Shown piece after piece: positions 55,059-64,000 of a stretch of 64,000 bases of DNA. The notes beneath the pieces are model-generated. The model searched no databases. It saw only the letters and a program-made list of their open reading frames with translations, and was not told the origin of the DNA. The position numbers and the translations under genes are program-made. Source of the stretch: Pleurostoma richardsiae (taxonomy: Eukaryota > Ascomycota > Sordariomycetes > Calosphaeriales > Pleurostomataceae); assembly GCA_030052745.1 (NCBI GenBank), contig JANBVO010000021.1, forward strand, positions 579,663 through 643,662, given 5' to 3'. Numbering within the stretch: position 1 is the first letter of the stretch; every line of letters begins with the position of its first letter.

Positions 55059-55752
55059 ATGGCTTCCTTACCTCCTCTCCCAGCGAACTATGCCGCCGCC
55101 CTCAAGCTCATCGACGAGGCGCACGCCCGCGACCCGAACCAGATACCCGCGCCGGATGGCGCCTCCGGGACGGTGCCGTACGAGCTGCACTACGCCGAGA
55201 AGATGACGCGCTGGCTGGCCCTGCGGTGCCATGGCGCCTCGCCAGTACTACAGCTCGCCTGCCGTGCGCAGCACTTCAGACGGTACGTGTTCTCGTTCTC
55301 TTGCCCTCACTACCGGGCAGCATAACTGACGCAAAAGAAGGTGGGAGATCCCCCGGAGCGCCTACCCCATGACCCGGCCAGGCTATCTCACCTGGCGGTC
55401 CAAGCTGAAGGCGCAGGCCGCGGTGCAAGTTACGGAGCTGCTGACCTCCAGCGCCTCCATCTCGCCGCCAATCCCGACGGAGGACGTGGCGCGCGTGGCG
55501 GCGCTGATCCGCAAGGAGAACCTGGCGGGCGACGAGGAAACGCAGGCGCTGGAGGACGTGGCGTGCCTGGTGTTCCTCGACGACCAGTTCGACGGGTTTG
55601 AGAGGAAGCCCGAGATCGACGAGGACAAGGTCATCAGCATCCTGCGCAAGACGTGGGGAAAGATGAGCGCCGGGGGGCGAGAGCTGGCGCTGGGGATGGA
55701 GTTGAGCGAGAGGGCGAAGGCGCTGATAGGGAAGGCGTTACAGGGCCCGTGA
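55059..55752 (+). CDS. DUF4202-family protein
   Basis: Exons 55059..55282 and 55341..55752 give 211 residues; the intron (GTACGT to GAAG) joins CG to G as Arg. Conserved blocks: ALKLIDEAHARDPNQIP, YELHYAEKMTRWL, LQLACRAQHFRRWEIPRSAY, GYLTWRSKLK, ALEDVACLVFLDDQFDGF and a terminal RELALGMELSERAKALIGKAL. These fit the DUF4202 family found in bacteria and fungi, sometimes labelled glutamyl-tRNA synthetase-like although it has no synthetase motif. The conserved His, Asp and Arg (LHYAEKM, CRAQHFRRW) suggest an HD-type metal site, but that is inference. No targeting signal; probably soluble. Confidence 0.86.
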
Positions 55753-56230
55753 GAGCACTGTATCCTCTCAGATGTCGCCTTACATGCCTACGGCGACAAT
55801 TGGCATCTTCCTTAGATGCCATCGTCAGTTCGCGGGGGACTCAACTTTCTACTATCCGCATCGAGAGAGAACGCGGGGATAAGCCCTGTGCAGAAACCCC
55901 ACACTCCACTCCCAGTTCCAGCGTAATCCGCCCGCTACGATTGGAGCGGCGGACCGCTGTAACTCTGACCTCCCCACTAAAGACATCCCGCCTCGGCATA
56001 TCTGCACCCGAATCACCAGAATGCTGCTGAAGGTGATGCCGCGGTCCAGCTGCCATGGGGAGATGGAGACACTGGTCAATGTGATAATACATTCCATTTT
56101 GTCCTCCTTCTTGGATAGACGGGATATAGACGCCAGGATATACAGAATAATGGTCTATTAGACGTCTTGTCTTGGTTCCCTCTTGCTAAGGTGTCTTGTC
56201 TGTCTCTCCCGCCCGACTTGGCCCTCAATC
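55753..56230. other. Intergenic region
   Basis: About 480 bases between two tandem genes. Nothing recognised beyond the likely promoter of the flavocytochrome gene. Confidence 0.5.
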
Positions 56231-57844
56231 ATGTCGCCGGTTATATCGGCTCAGGATGTCGCCCAGCACAATACCCCAGACGATCTGTGGACAGTAGTCG
56301 ACGGCGTGGTCTACGACCTCACCGAGTTCGCGCCAAAGCACCCGGGCGGCATAGACATCCTGGCCAAGTACGCAGGACGAGACGCCACGGCGGCGTACAA
56401 CACCGTCCACGCCCCGTCCTTAATCAGAACCTCCCTCCCGGAGTCCAAGCACATCGGCATCATCGACCCGAGCACTGTCCCGGCCTCCTGGTCCGAGTCC
56501 ATCCCGGGCGCTCAGGGCCAGAAGACAGACAGCCAGGCCCCCTCGACGACGTCCAAGCCGCCGCTCGAGTCCCTCATCTCCACCCACGACTTCCGCCTCG
56601 CCGCCTCGCGCTCCTTCTCTCCCAAGACCTGGGCCTTCGTCTCCTCCGCCGCCACCGACCTGCACACCCTGCGCCGCAACGCCTCCGCCTGGTCGGACAT
56701 CGGCCTGCGCCCGCGCGTCCTCGCCGACGTCAGCGCCGTGTCCACCCGCGCCCGCGTGCTCGGCGCGGCCCTGTCCGCCCCCATCTTCGTGGCGCCCACC
56801 TCGCTGGGCCGGCTGGTCCACCCGCGCGGCGAGGTCGAGATCGCGCGCGCGTGCGCCCGGCTCGGCATCCCGCAGTGCGTGAGCACCAGCGCGTCCTTCC
56901 CGCTGGGGGAGATCGCCGCCGCGCTCAGGGCGGATCCCGATGACCACCACCACCACCACCAAAGGCCGCCCCGGCCGCCGCCTCCGCTCTACTTCCAGCT
57001 GTACGTCGACAAGGACCGCTCCAGGTCCGAGGAGCTCCTGCGCTCCGCGGCGGCGCAGCACGGCGTCGCGGCCGTGTTCCTGACCGTCGACGCGCCGGTC
57101 CCGGGCAAGCGCGAGGCGGACGAGCGGCTCGCGGCCGACGAGACGGTCAGCAGCGCGATGGCGGGGACGACGCGGGCGCGCAACGACGCCAAGGGCGGCG
57201 CGCTGGGCCGCGTCATGGGGTCGTACATCGACGCGAGCGTGTCGTGGGGGGACATACCCTGGCTGCGGGGGTGCGTGGGGCCCGGGGTGGCGCTGGTGCT
57301 GAAGGGGGTGCAGACGGCGGCGGACGCGGTGCGGGCGGTGGAGGCGGGGGTGCAGGGGATCGTGGTGTCGAACCACGGGGGCAGGAGCCTGGACACGGCG
57401 CCGGCGACGGCGCTGGTGCTGCTGGAGCTGCAGAGGTGCTGCCCGGAGGTGTTTGATAGGGTGGAGGTGTATGTGGACGGGGGGATCATGAGGGGGACGG
57501 ACGTGTTCAAGGCGCTGTGTCTTGGGGCGAGGGCGGTGGGGATTGGAAGGGGGGTGCTGTATGGGTTGAATTACGGGGAGGAGGGCATTAAGAAATATGT
57601 CGACAGTGAGTACATCCTTTTCATACCTTTGACCTGAGTAGGCGAGCATTCTCGATTGCTAACTGATGTTTGCTACACAGTTCTGACGGACGAGTTGGAG
57701 ACGACAATGAAGATGTGCGGCATCACCAGTTTGGATCAAGTCCACCCGGGACTCCTAAACACGTTAGCAGTGGACCATCTAGTTCCTACTTCTGCTGAGC
57801 ATCCGTATGCGAAGTGGCGGCCAGGTCTCAGGGGTAAGTTATGA
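56231..57844 (+). CDS. Cytochrome b5-FMN alpha-hydroxyacid dehydrogenase (flavocytochrome b2-like)
   Basis: Exons 56231..57605 and 57681..57844 give 512 residues; the intron (GTGAGT to ACAG) completes Ile. Residues 1-80 are a cytochrome b5 domain with heme ligands H37 (KHPGG) and H60. From about 115 on is the FMN barrel: FLTVDAP (D287), LVLKGVQ (K358), SNHGGRSLD with catalytic H382 and R385, VYVDGGIMRGTDVFKALCLG and VGIGRGVLYGLNYG. Family members oxidise L-lactate or other 2-hydroxy acids and pass electrons through heme. Two oddities: the substrate Tyr pair of yeast b2 (YYSS) is F136-V137 here, and residues 235-252 hold a run of five His, then a Pro-rich run. There is no mitochondrial presequence, unlike yeast Cyb2, so it may be cytosolic and its substrate may not be lactate. 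Confidence 0.86.
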
Positions 57845-58222
57845 ACTCGGCAAGGAAGAGTGATGACTCTATCGCTCTGGGGTCAGGGAAGCCATCATGT
57901 GCGTGTCCCCGCCGGTTTGGAGTTCGTAGATTGGCCAGGCAAAGGAGTAGAAAGTCGGTATCATACAGGAAACTGGTCTCTGCTGAAGCAGATTCCAAGA
58001 TCCGAACTGCCTGCCATTGATGCTCTAGCGAATGATGATTATCCTCGTCCAAATTGTAACATTATATATTTTCACTCCCAGAGGCATGTATACGTGTATT
58101 TATGGCCAAAATCTCCCACGTATAGACAAAAGCCCGAGGCCAACTCTCCATATCCGAGAGAAAATGCAGAACTCCGATTTTATGAATGGTAATGCAGTCC
58201 GACAACCACCCGCCTCCAGCAC
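57845..58222. other. Convergent intergenic region
   Basis: About 380 bases of 3' sequence from both neighbours. No gene. Confidence 0.5.
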
Positions 58223-59520
58223 TCACGACAGCTCGTGCAGCTGCCCGTCCGGCTTCGTCGTCGGCAGCTCGTGCGCGAACCCCCCGCTCGTCTGGGGATA
58301 CGCCGGGTTCTGGTAGTGCACCGGCTGGTTGGGATACTGCTGCTGCTGCTGGCTCGGGTCCTGCGCGTACGACTGCGCCGTGGGCGAGTACCCAGACACG
58401 CTCGGGCTGTGGGGGCTCCCACCCTGGGGAGGCGGGCTGGCCGGCGGGCTGATATTGTTGCCGTTCGGGTCGTACGCGGTGCTCGTCATGGCGTACGGCG
58501 GCTTCTGCATGGACATGCGGTTGTCCTGGACGGGCGCGAAGCCCGCGTAGCCGGGCGGCGGGGGCGCCTGCTGGTAGTGCTGCGCCATGGGCGGCTGCGG
58601 GCCCTGCGGAGCGTAGCTGGGCTGGCTCGGGGGGAAGTTCCCGGGCGCGGCGGGCGGTGGAGCGGCGGCCGCGCTGTCCTTCTTCTTGCTGTGCCGCCAG
58701 AGGAAGAAGGCGCCCAGGCCGATCAGGGCCAGGCCGCCGACGCCGCCGACGACTCCGCCGACGATGGCGCCGACCGGGGTGGATTTCTTGGGCGAGGCGC
58801 TGGTGCTTGTCGCAGCGGGGACGGTGACGGTTGCGATGACGGGATCCACGCTCGTGGTAGATGTGGAGGTCGTAGACTCTGAGAATTCTGAGGATTCTGA
58901 GGACGACGACGACGAGGATGTTGACTTGGAGGTGGTGTAGTCGACGAAGTCGGAGCCGCCGGTCTTTGCGCAGCCGTACAGCGTGTAGCCGCTGAAGAGG
59001 TCGTCCTCATAGATGTGTGTCCGGCAGTACGGGTACTCTGAGCTGCCGCAGTAGACGACGGCTGAGTCGTAGGACGAGAAGGATGAGACGTCGGTGGAGT
59101 CATAGCAAGTAGTGAACACCCTGCAGTCTGTAGCGGATGTGCCATCGCCGCAGCAGCCTATCTTAGACACGAAGGAGTTGAAGATGCAGGACGAGTCGGT
59201 CCCGCAGTAGAGAGGGACATCTATGCCACGGTCAGTAAGCATATCAAGACGGCAGCGGGCTCCTGCTCGTACGAACCTGCGTCTCCGCTGACATAGGCGC
59301 ACGTGTTGTCCGTCGTGGATCGCTTGAAAACAGCGCGATCCTCCAGTCGTGGCGGCTCGGTGGGCAGGGGGCTCAAGCCCAGGACCGGCATGATTCCCAG
59401 GTCAGTCTCCTGGGCTGGCTGCCATCTGCGCACGAGTCCGTCCTGACTCCATTTGAACGTCTTTGCCTCAATCCCGTTGAGGACGCAGCCAAAAGCTGCC
59501 AAACCAAATGCGCGCTTCAT
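58223..59520 (-). CDS. Cell-wall sensor-like single-pass protein (Cys/Ser/Thr-rich ectodomain)
   Basis: Exons 59277..59520 and 58223..59220 give 413 residues; intron GTTCGT to ATAG joins G to AT as Asp. The N-terminus MKRAFGLAAFGCVLNGIEAK is a signal peptide. The ectodomain (about 20-180) has at least eleven Cys (CAYVSG, LYCGTDSSC, KIGCCGDGT, TDCRVFTTCYD), then a Ser/Thr stretch likely to be O-mannosylated. A membrane segment at about 231-256 (VGAIVGGVVGGVGGLALIGL) ends in basic SKKK. The cytosolic tail is Pro/Gln/Tyr-rich with poly-Gln. This resembles Wsc/Mid2-like sensors that report wall stress to Rho1, but the Cys block is not a recognisable WSC domain, so the sensor role is an inference from architecture. 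Confidence 0.72.
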
Positions 59521-61305
59521 TGTCGGTGGTTGACACAGGATCCGGGTGATGTAGAGGAAGTCGAGGACTGGGCGAATACAGCACGTTGCTGAAGAGGAGG
59601 GCAGGGCGAGAAGACTCAGCACCCAGGGGGAAAGACGGCGGAAATTGGACCAGCAGCCATCCCGTATTTGATGGCTGTGAGGCTCAAGGACTGGGAAAAC
59701 GCCCAGGATGCAAGTCCGGCCCTTCAGCTGAATGCTAGTCCAGCTGTTAGTGCACGGAGGTGTGCAATGGCAATTGGACCGTGAGGGCATCCAGGGATGG
59801 GGACGCTTCCAGACGGGACGGTTGTCCCGCCCCACGCAGCAAACAAACACGGGTAATGCCAGTCATCCGTCCGGCTCAGCCTACACTACTGATTAAGCTT
59901 CAATTGAGCGAGAGTCTGCCTCGCCCTCCTCAGGGGCAGTGAAGCACTTGCTCCATTGCCTCAAGTCTCAGCCTCCGCGCGCGACTGGAGGTGGCCGGGA
60001 AGTCCTGGCTAGATCATTGACTCGAGAGATGGCGGGCGCATGGCGTGCCCGGTGTCTGGCATTGTCGCGGTCTCGACTCGCCCATCGGCCTCAATAGACC
60101 GCCCAGCTTCGACCGCAGAGCTCCGAGACAGCCGCTGGCAGAGACACATAGAAGACCAGAAGAAACGAGGGCAAGGAGTGCGATGTTGGGATGGTCGGGG
60201 AGAAGCAGCTAAGCGGGAGTGTTGGTCGGGTTAGGCCCATTGCGGTAATGTGGCGTCGACCTGGACAGCGGTCGGCTTGCTTGGCAAACACCACGTTGCG
60301 CAACTAACGAACTGGCTCGCCAACTGCGGCCAATGGCAGCGGGCGCGGCTGAAAGCACCCTGGTGGATTGTCTCTCGGGACTCGGATCTGCCTGCCATGG
60401 ACGCCCAGAAGAAGGTTTCCGTTGAGCCCTCGACGATCCACCCTCTCTCGTCGCCAAGAAAGAGGGCTGAACAGCTCCCGCGGAAGCACTATCGTCATGG
60501 TCGCGTCGACACGGCCATGTCCGGACAGAGCCGCAGCGCTAGGCTCGCCGACTATGCCACGGAGACGGCGACGGCGAGGGGCGGCGGTCGGGCGCGAAAG
60601 GCGGTCCGAGACGGCAAGGGAGCAGAGACAATCATTGCCTTTCCCGGCAGCCAGTGCAGGAACATCACGAGGAGCGCCGGCGCCGACGAAGGATTCGCAT
60701 CTCCGCAAGCCTCCCGCTAAGGCTACACAGCCATGACAGGCCATTGGCGGAGCAAGGCAGCGAGGCCCGGAGCCAAGCGGTCTTTGCATTTAGCGCTTAG
60801 CAGGGGCATCCAAGGTTTATTCTGACATTTCTCGCATCAACAAGTGACAGGGGGCAAAGGCGGGGCCGGCTTTCTTCCGCCCAGCGGCCCCGCTCCGCCT
60901 CCTCCGCCCCGAGCCTGTCAATCGGCCGGACCTCGGGAGCGGAGACCGGATGGGCGTATCCCGGAAGGGCGTCCTACGGCTTAAAACCGCCGCAACATGT
61001 TTACCTTGACTTTCCGGTCTGTCCCATGGAATCCATCCTACGGCCGGGTTAGAATCGAGCATTGACCATGGAACATACATTTCATTGCAACCACATCTAC
61101 CAGAGCATCCTGGAAGCCAGAGGAGCCCATCGCCCTATCTTAGAGTTGGAACGTGAAGCGGCTGCCAGAGAGCTTAGATTCCAAGGGCACATTTCTAGTA
61201 AAGTTTAGAGAAGACCAGAGCGCGACCTTGAGTTAACTCTAGTGGGAGATGAGAGAGTATACCTTCCAGCTCCTAGCCATGGTTGCCCAAAATCATAACT
61301 GAGAT
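59521..61305. other. Intergenic region
   Basis: About 1.8 kb. ORFs of 120-160 codons near 60250..60790 on both strands overlap each other, lack domains and are not called. No repeats seen. Confidence 0.45.
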
Positions 61306-62370
61306 ATGCCTTACATTCAGACTATAAAGACAGTAAGTAGGCCTCCTTCGAATGAGGCAGAGAGTTTCTCTTCTCCTCGTTCATTCCCATCGCTTCTGGC
61401 ACACATGGAACCCTCCGACTGTGACGCCCGGATTGGAGATACCAGCTCATCAAACACCATGGGCAGTTCCCCGGCCTTGACCCCTACCACTCCGGACCTT
61501 CAAGGACAACATCGCCAGTTCCTCAACAAACAAAATGGCACGGGGAGTCTTGTAGAGCAGCCTCGCGCGGGCAATCCAGAACGCCCGGCAGAGCAGTGGA
61601 TAGCCAGGAGTCCCTTCCGGAAGGGCATGCTTTCCGCCGAGCGAGGTCAAGACCACAGTCACCAAGTTGCTGCAGCTCCTCCCCGTCAGCCGAACGAGAC
61701 AGGCAATGATAAGCTCCAGCAGGGTGTACACGAGATTGTCCAAGACTTGATCGTGATGTTGGGGCGCATAGAGAAACTTGTCTCCAAGGCAGGGAATCAG
61801 AGCAAGGAGACGATAGTCAGCGATTACAGTCAGAGTCAGGCAGACGGCGCCCTGGAGCAGAACAAGACTGCAATCAAGTCACGTCTGAACACGGATGGCA
61901 CGATAGATAACCGGAACACACGCCCAGAATCGGGGGCCGGCAGAGACAAGGGGACGCAGTCTAGCCTTAGCATCTTCCCGCACAACGAATACCATGAACA
62001 CAAGCACCAGCCGACCATATTTTCCCAGCGGAGCCTGGAGGAAACGAGAGTCGAGAAGGCTTTCAAGGTCTTTCGTCCGCCAATCCAGGACCTCCGCCGA
62101 CAATACTGCAATCGGCAAAACCGCCTCACGGAGGGCGCCTGGAAGGCATTCACACGGTTGCTTGTTGAAAACATTGACCGCCGGATAGGTAACTTGGGTG
62201 GGCCAAGAACATCCATGGCGTTTAGGATGCTGCCTCGAGAGTACGAGTCGCGCTGGTGTCAACGAACCGCATTTCTTTGTTACACGTGTCATACCAGCTG
62301 GGATAACTTCATCCACTGGTTTGCCGGAGTCCTCGACGACGAAGTTTCCAGCCCCGTCCTCAACTGTTAG
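61306..62370 (+). CDS. Orphan protein, function unknown
   Basis: A single 354-codon open frame from MPYIQTIKTVSRPP. The first half is Ser/Pro/Gln/Asn-rich and disordered. At about 140-165 a helix (LQQGVHEIVQDLIVMLGRIE) could form a coil. The last third reads VEKAFKVFRPPIQDLRRQY, GAWKAFTRLLVENIDRRIGN and ends with a Cys/Trp-rich stretch (CQRTAFLCYTC, WDNFIHWFAGVL). No known domain, signal peptide or membrane segment. The length and amino-acid make-up favour a true gene, but it lies in a gene-poor flank and may be lineage-specific or partly decayed. A downstream ATG near residue 34 is an alternative start. Confidence 0.45.
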   Translation: MPYIQTIKTVSRPPSNEAESFSSPRSFPSLLAHMEPSDCDARIGDTSSSNTMGSSPALTPTTPDLQGQHRQFLNKQNGTGSLVEQPRAGNPERPAEQWIARSPFRKGMLSAERGQDHSHQVAAAPPRQPNETGNDKLQQGVHEIVQDLIVMLGRIEKLVSKAGNQSKETIVSDYSQSQADGALEQNKTAIKSRLNTDGTIDNRNTRPESGAGRDKGTQSSLSIFPHNEYHEHKHQPTIFSQRSLEETRVEKAFKVFRPPIQDLRRQYCNRQNRLTEGAWKAFTRLLVENIDRRIGNLGGPRTSMAFRMLPREYESRWCQRTAFLCYTCHTSWDNFIHWFAGVLDDEVSSPVLNC

Positions 62371-63941
62371 TGTGACTCCCTGAGAGCAGGTATAGTTTCG
62401 ATTTGCCTCGGAGATGCTAGGAAACAACAGCTGGGGCACCATTGGAGGAGACGATTGAATTCTTGGCTTGCACGCCGCAGATTGTCTCCATCCTCTTCTT
62501 TATTGTTAGCCGTTCTCGCTCCTCAGAGAGTGATGCAATCAATGGTTACCTAGATAGCATAACCTACTGCGTCAAAATTTCAGAAAAAGTCTCTTGACGT
62601 GAAGTAGTTGCAGAGCAACACGACTGAAGAAATGCTGTAGTGGGGGGCTCAGAAAACCTGTGACAACCTGACCTTAGCCATGACTTCGTGACCGACGTCA
62701 CTGAAACACTGGTTTATTTCCGGTTAGCAGGGTAGTCTCAAGATAATGTCCGTCCGAAACAGACACTCTACATAGCAGTAGTGAATCCTGGAGTGTAGCG
62801 TTGCAGACGAGACATAGAAGTTCCCGAAACACGCCTGTCTGGTCTATACCCGGGGCGAATCAGTCTGAGAGACCCAACGGCCGCTAGCAAATCCAAGCTT
62901 TGTGTGGTGGTACACGAAATAGCCTCGAGGACTATAGGGAAGCGGACTTGGTCCTAATGTCTCGACTGCGGAGATGAGCGGCTGGGACTGAAGGCTGGGG
63001 CTTGTTACCGATCCGTTCAGATAAACAGGGTGCTTACTGATCGGCTCCATCGCTCCAGGGAGGAGAAATGAATGGGCTTGAAGGGAAGGTAGCAGACGAC
63101 AGGGTCCTGACAGGGCAAAGATGCCTGTGCAACGGTGAAAGTGGCTGCATCTGTCCCCTGCGGTTTCCGACCCAATGCCTCGGAGTCGGTCACAGGGGGT
63201 AAGCGCCAAGACCAACCCCTGACGTCTGATATGCCGACACAGTCACAGTCAGCAGCTGGAATGAGGTATGTTCTCAGGCGCTTCATATCTTGGTCGCTCT
63301 CGACGCATGGACAATGGGCCGCCATACCTGAAAGAGCAGTCGCTATAGGCGTGCGGATTCTGACGCTCAGCTGTACTAGAGCCATATCGGAGAAGCCCCG
63401 GCCGTGTCGTTGGGAGCGGAGGCGATTCTGCCTGCTTGGCCCTCAACATGAGCCATCCGTCCTATTGCGCGACTCTGTTGGAGTGAGGCGTGTATGCTGT
63501 GGTCTCCCACCAGCAAGCCTCACTCTTGGGCGTGTTTGAGTGATAATGACCGGGGGACGCTAGATAGGCGCACCGCAGTTTGTGCAACCATACCAGAGCG
63601 ACGAGATGGAGGGTTCCTTCGTGAGAGATCTCCTGCGTGCCTGTGGGACAGACCCTTCATGCATGCGGATGACGTTTGAGCGTCGTAGACCGGCTGAGAA
63701 TTTGTCATGGTCGCGAAACTCCGTCTGATCTCTCAGCTCGGGCTATTGTCCGAAGATCGCCGGGAACATGAAGGCGCTCTCACGCACTCGCCGTCTCCAG
63801 GCTTCGAAAGTGATCGAATACCATCGTTTGACATAGACAGACGGGCGCCGAGTCCTGCAACTTGTGGATTGATATGAATTGGGACAGCCCATGGCGTCGA
63901 GCACGACGAGGGATTCTATGGCAATGTCCATGACATGCCAT

Positions 63942-63975
<34 letters not shown>

Positions 63976-64000
63976 AAAAAAAAAATGAGTGGACAGGCGG
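62371..64000. other. Gene-poor right flank
   Basis: About 1.6 kb with ORFs below 135 codons only (for example 62844..63215 minus and 63135..63539 plus, which overlap). None shows a domain. Ends in the C20A20 tract listed separately. Confidence 0.45.
63946..63985 (+). repeat. C20-A20 homopolymer junction
   Basis: Twenty C are followed directly by twenty A, 15 bases before the end of the window. On the other strand this is T20G20. There is no other homopolymer of this size here. Equal lengths may partly reflect assembly or read limits. Confidence 0.9.

Noticed and set aside
56420-57649. 409-codon minus-strand ORF
   Set aside because: Antisense to the flavocytochrome gene and His/Arg/Pro-rich as expected from complementary GC-rich codons.
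60250-60790. Overlapping ORFs of 120-160 codons on both strands
   Set aside because: All are Arg/Ala/Pro-rich with no domain and mutually exclusive; treated as intergenic.

Overview
This window reads as a filamentous ascomycete (Pezizomycotina, most likely Sordariomycetes) nuclear chromosome segment. The grounds are short introns of about 50-200 bases with GTRNGT donors and CAG/TAG/AAG acceptors, GC-rich coding exons separated by less GC-rich spacers, no operons, and fungal-only families such as Mid1, Eis1, Irc20-like RING-Snf2, recyclin-1, fungal SCAP and Sfk1. I placed 22 genes: 21 I hold with fair to good confidence and one weak orphan. Most exon joins were worked out by hand by matching splice sites to phase and to family motifs. 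They close in frame but have no transcript support here.

Layout. 0-6 kb: the 3' end of a Yop1 gene, the stretch-activated calcium channel subunit Mid1, a small single-membrane-segment protein with a mitochondrial-type N-terminus (three short exons), and the RAMP4/Ysy6 ER protein. 6-12 kb: a KNOP1-like nucleolar protein, an intronless NYN-LOTUS protein of bacterial type, and a bZIP factor with no visible leucine zipper. 11.7-17 kb is gene-poor. 17-29 kb is housekeeping: mitoribosomal mS41, the Irc20/SHPRH-type ubiquitin ligase-translocase, recyclin-1 with F-box and CaaX ends, and the TFIIH kinase Kin28/CDK7. 29-34 kb holds two plasma-membrane genes facing each other, Sfk1 and Eis1. 35-45 kb: a HCxxGKDR phosphatase, the sterol sensor SCAP and a JMJD7-type JmjC hydroxylase. 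45-64 kb is sparser: a divergent fungal 14-3-3 protein, a cysteine-rich micro-protein, a SANT-like nuclear protein, a DUF4202 protein, a cytochrome b5-FMN dehydrogenase, a wall-sensor-like membrane protein and an orphan ORF, ending beside a C20A20 homopolymer junction.

No gene cluster, CRISPR array, intact transposon, tRNA or rRNA gene was found. I do not see a clear new multi-gene system. The points most worth a second look are the bacterial-type NYN-LOTUS gene, the zipper-less bZIP, two frame-preserving introns (one hides a stop codon in the sterol sensor, one has no stop in Sfk1), the altered active site and His/Pro insert of the flavocytochrome, and the small genes that an ATG-to-stop search would miss.
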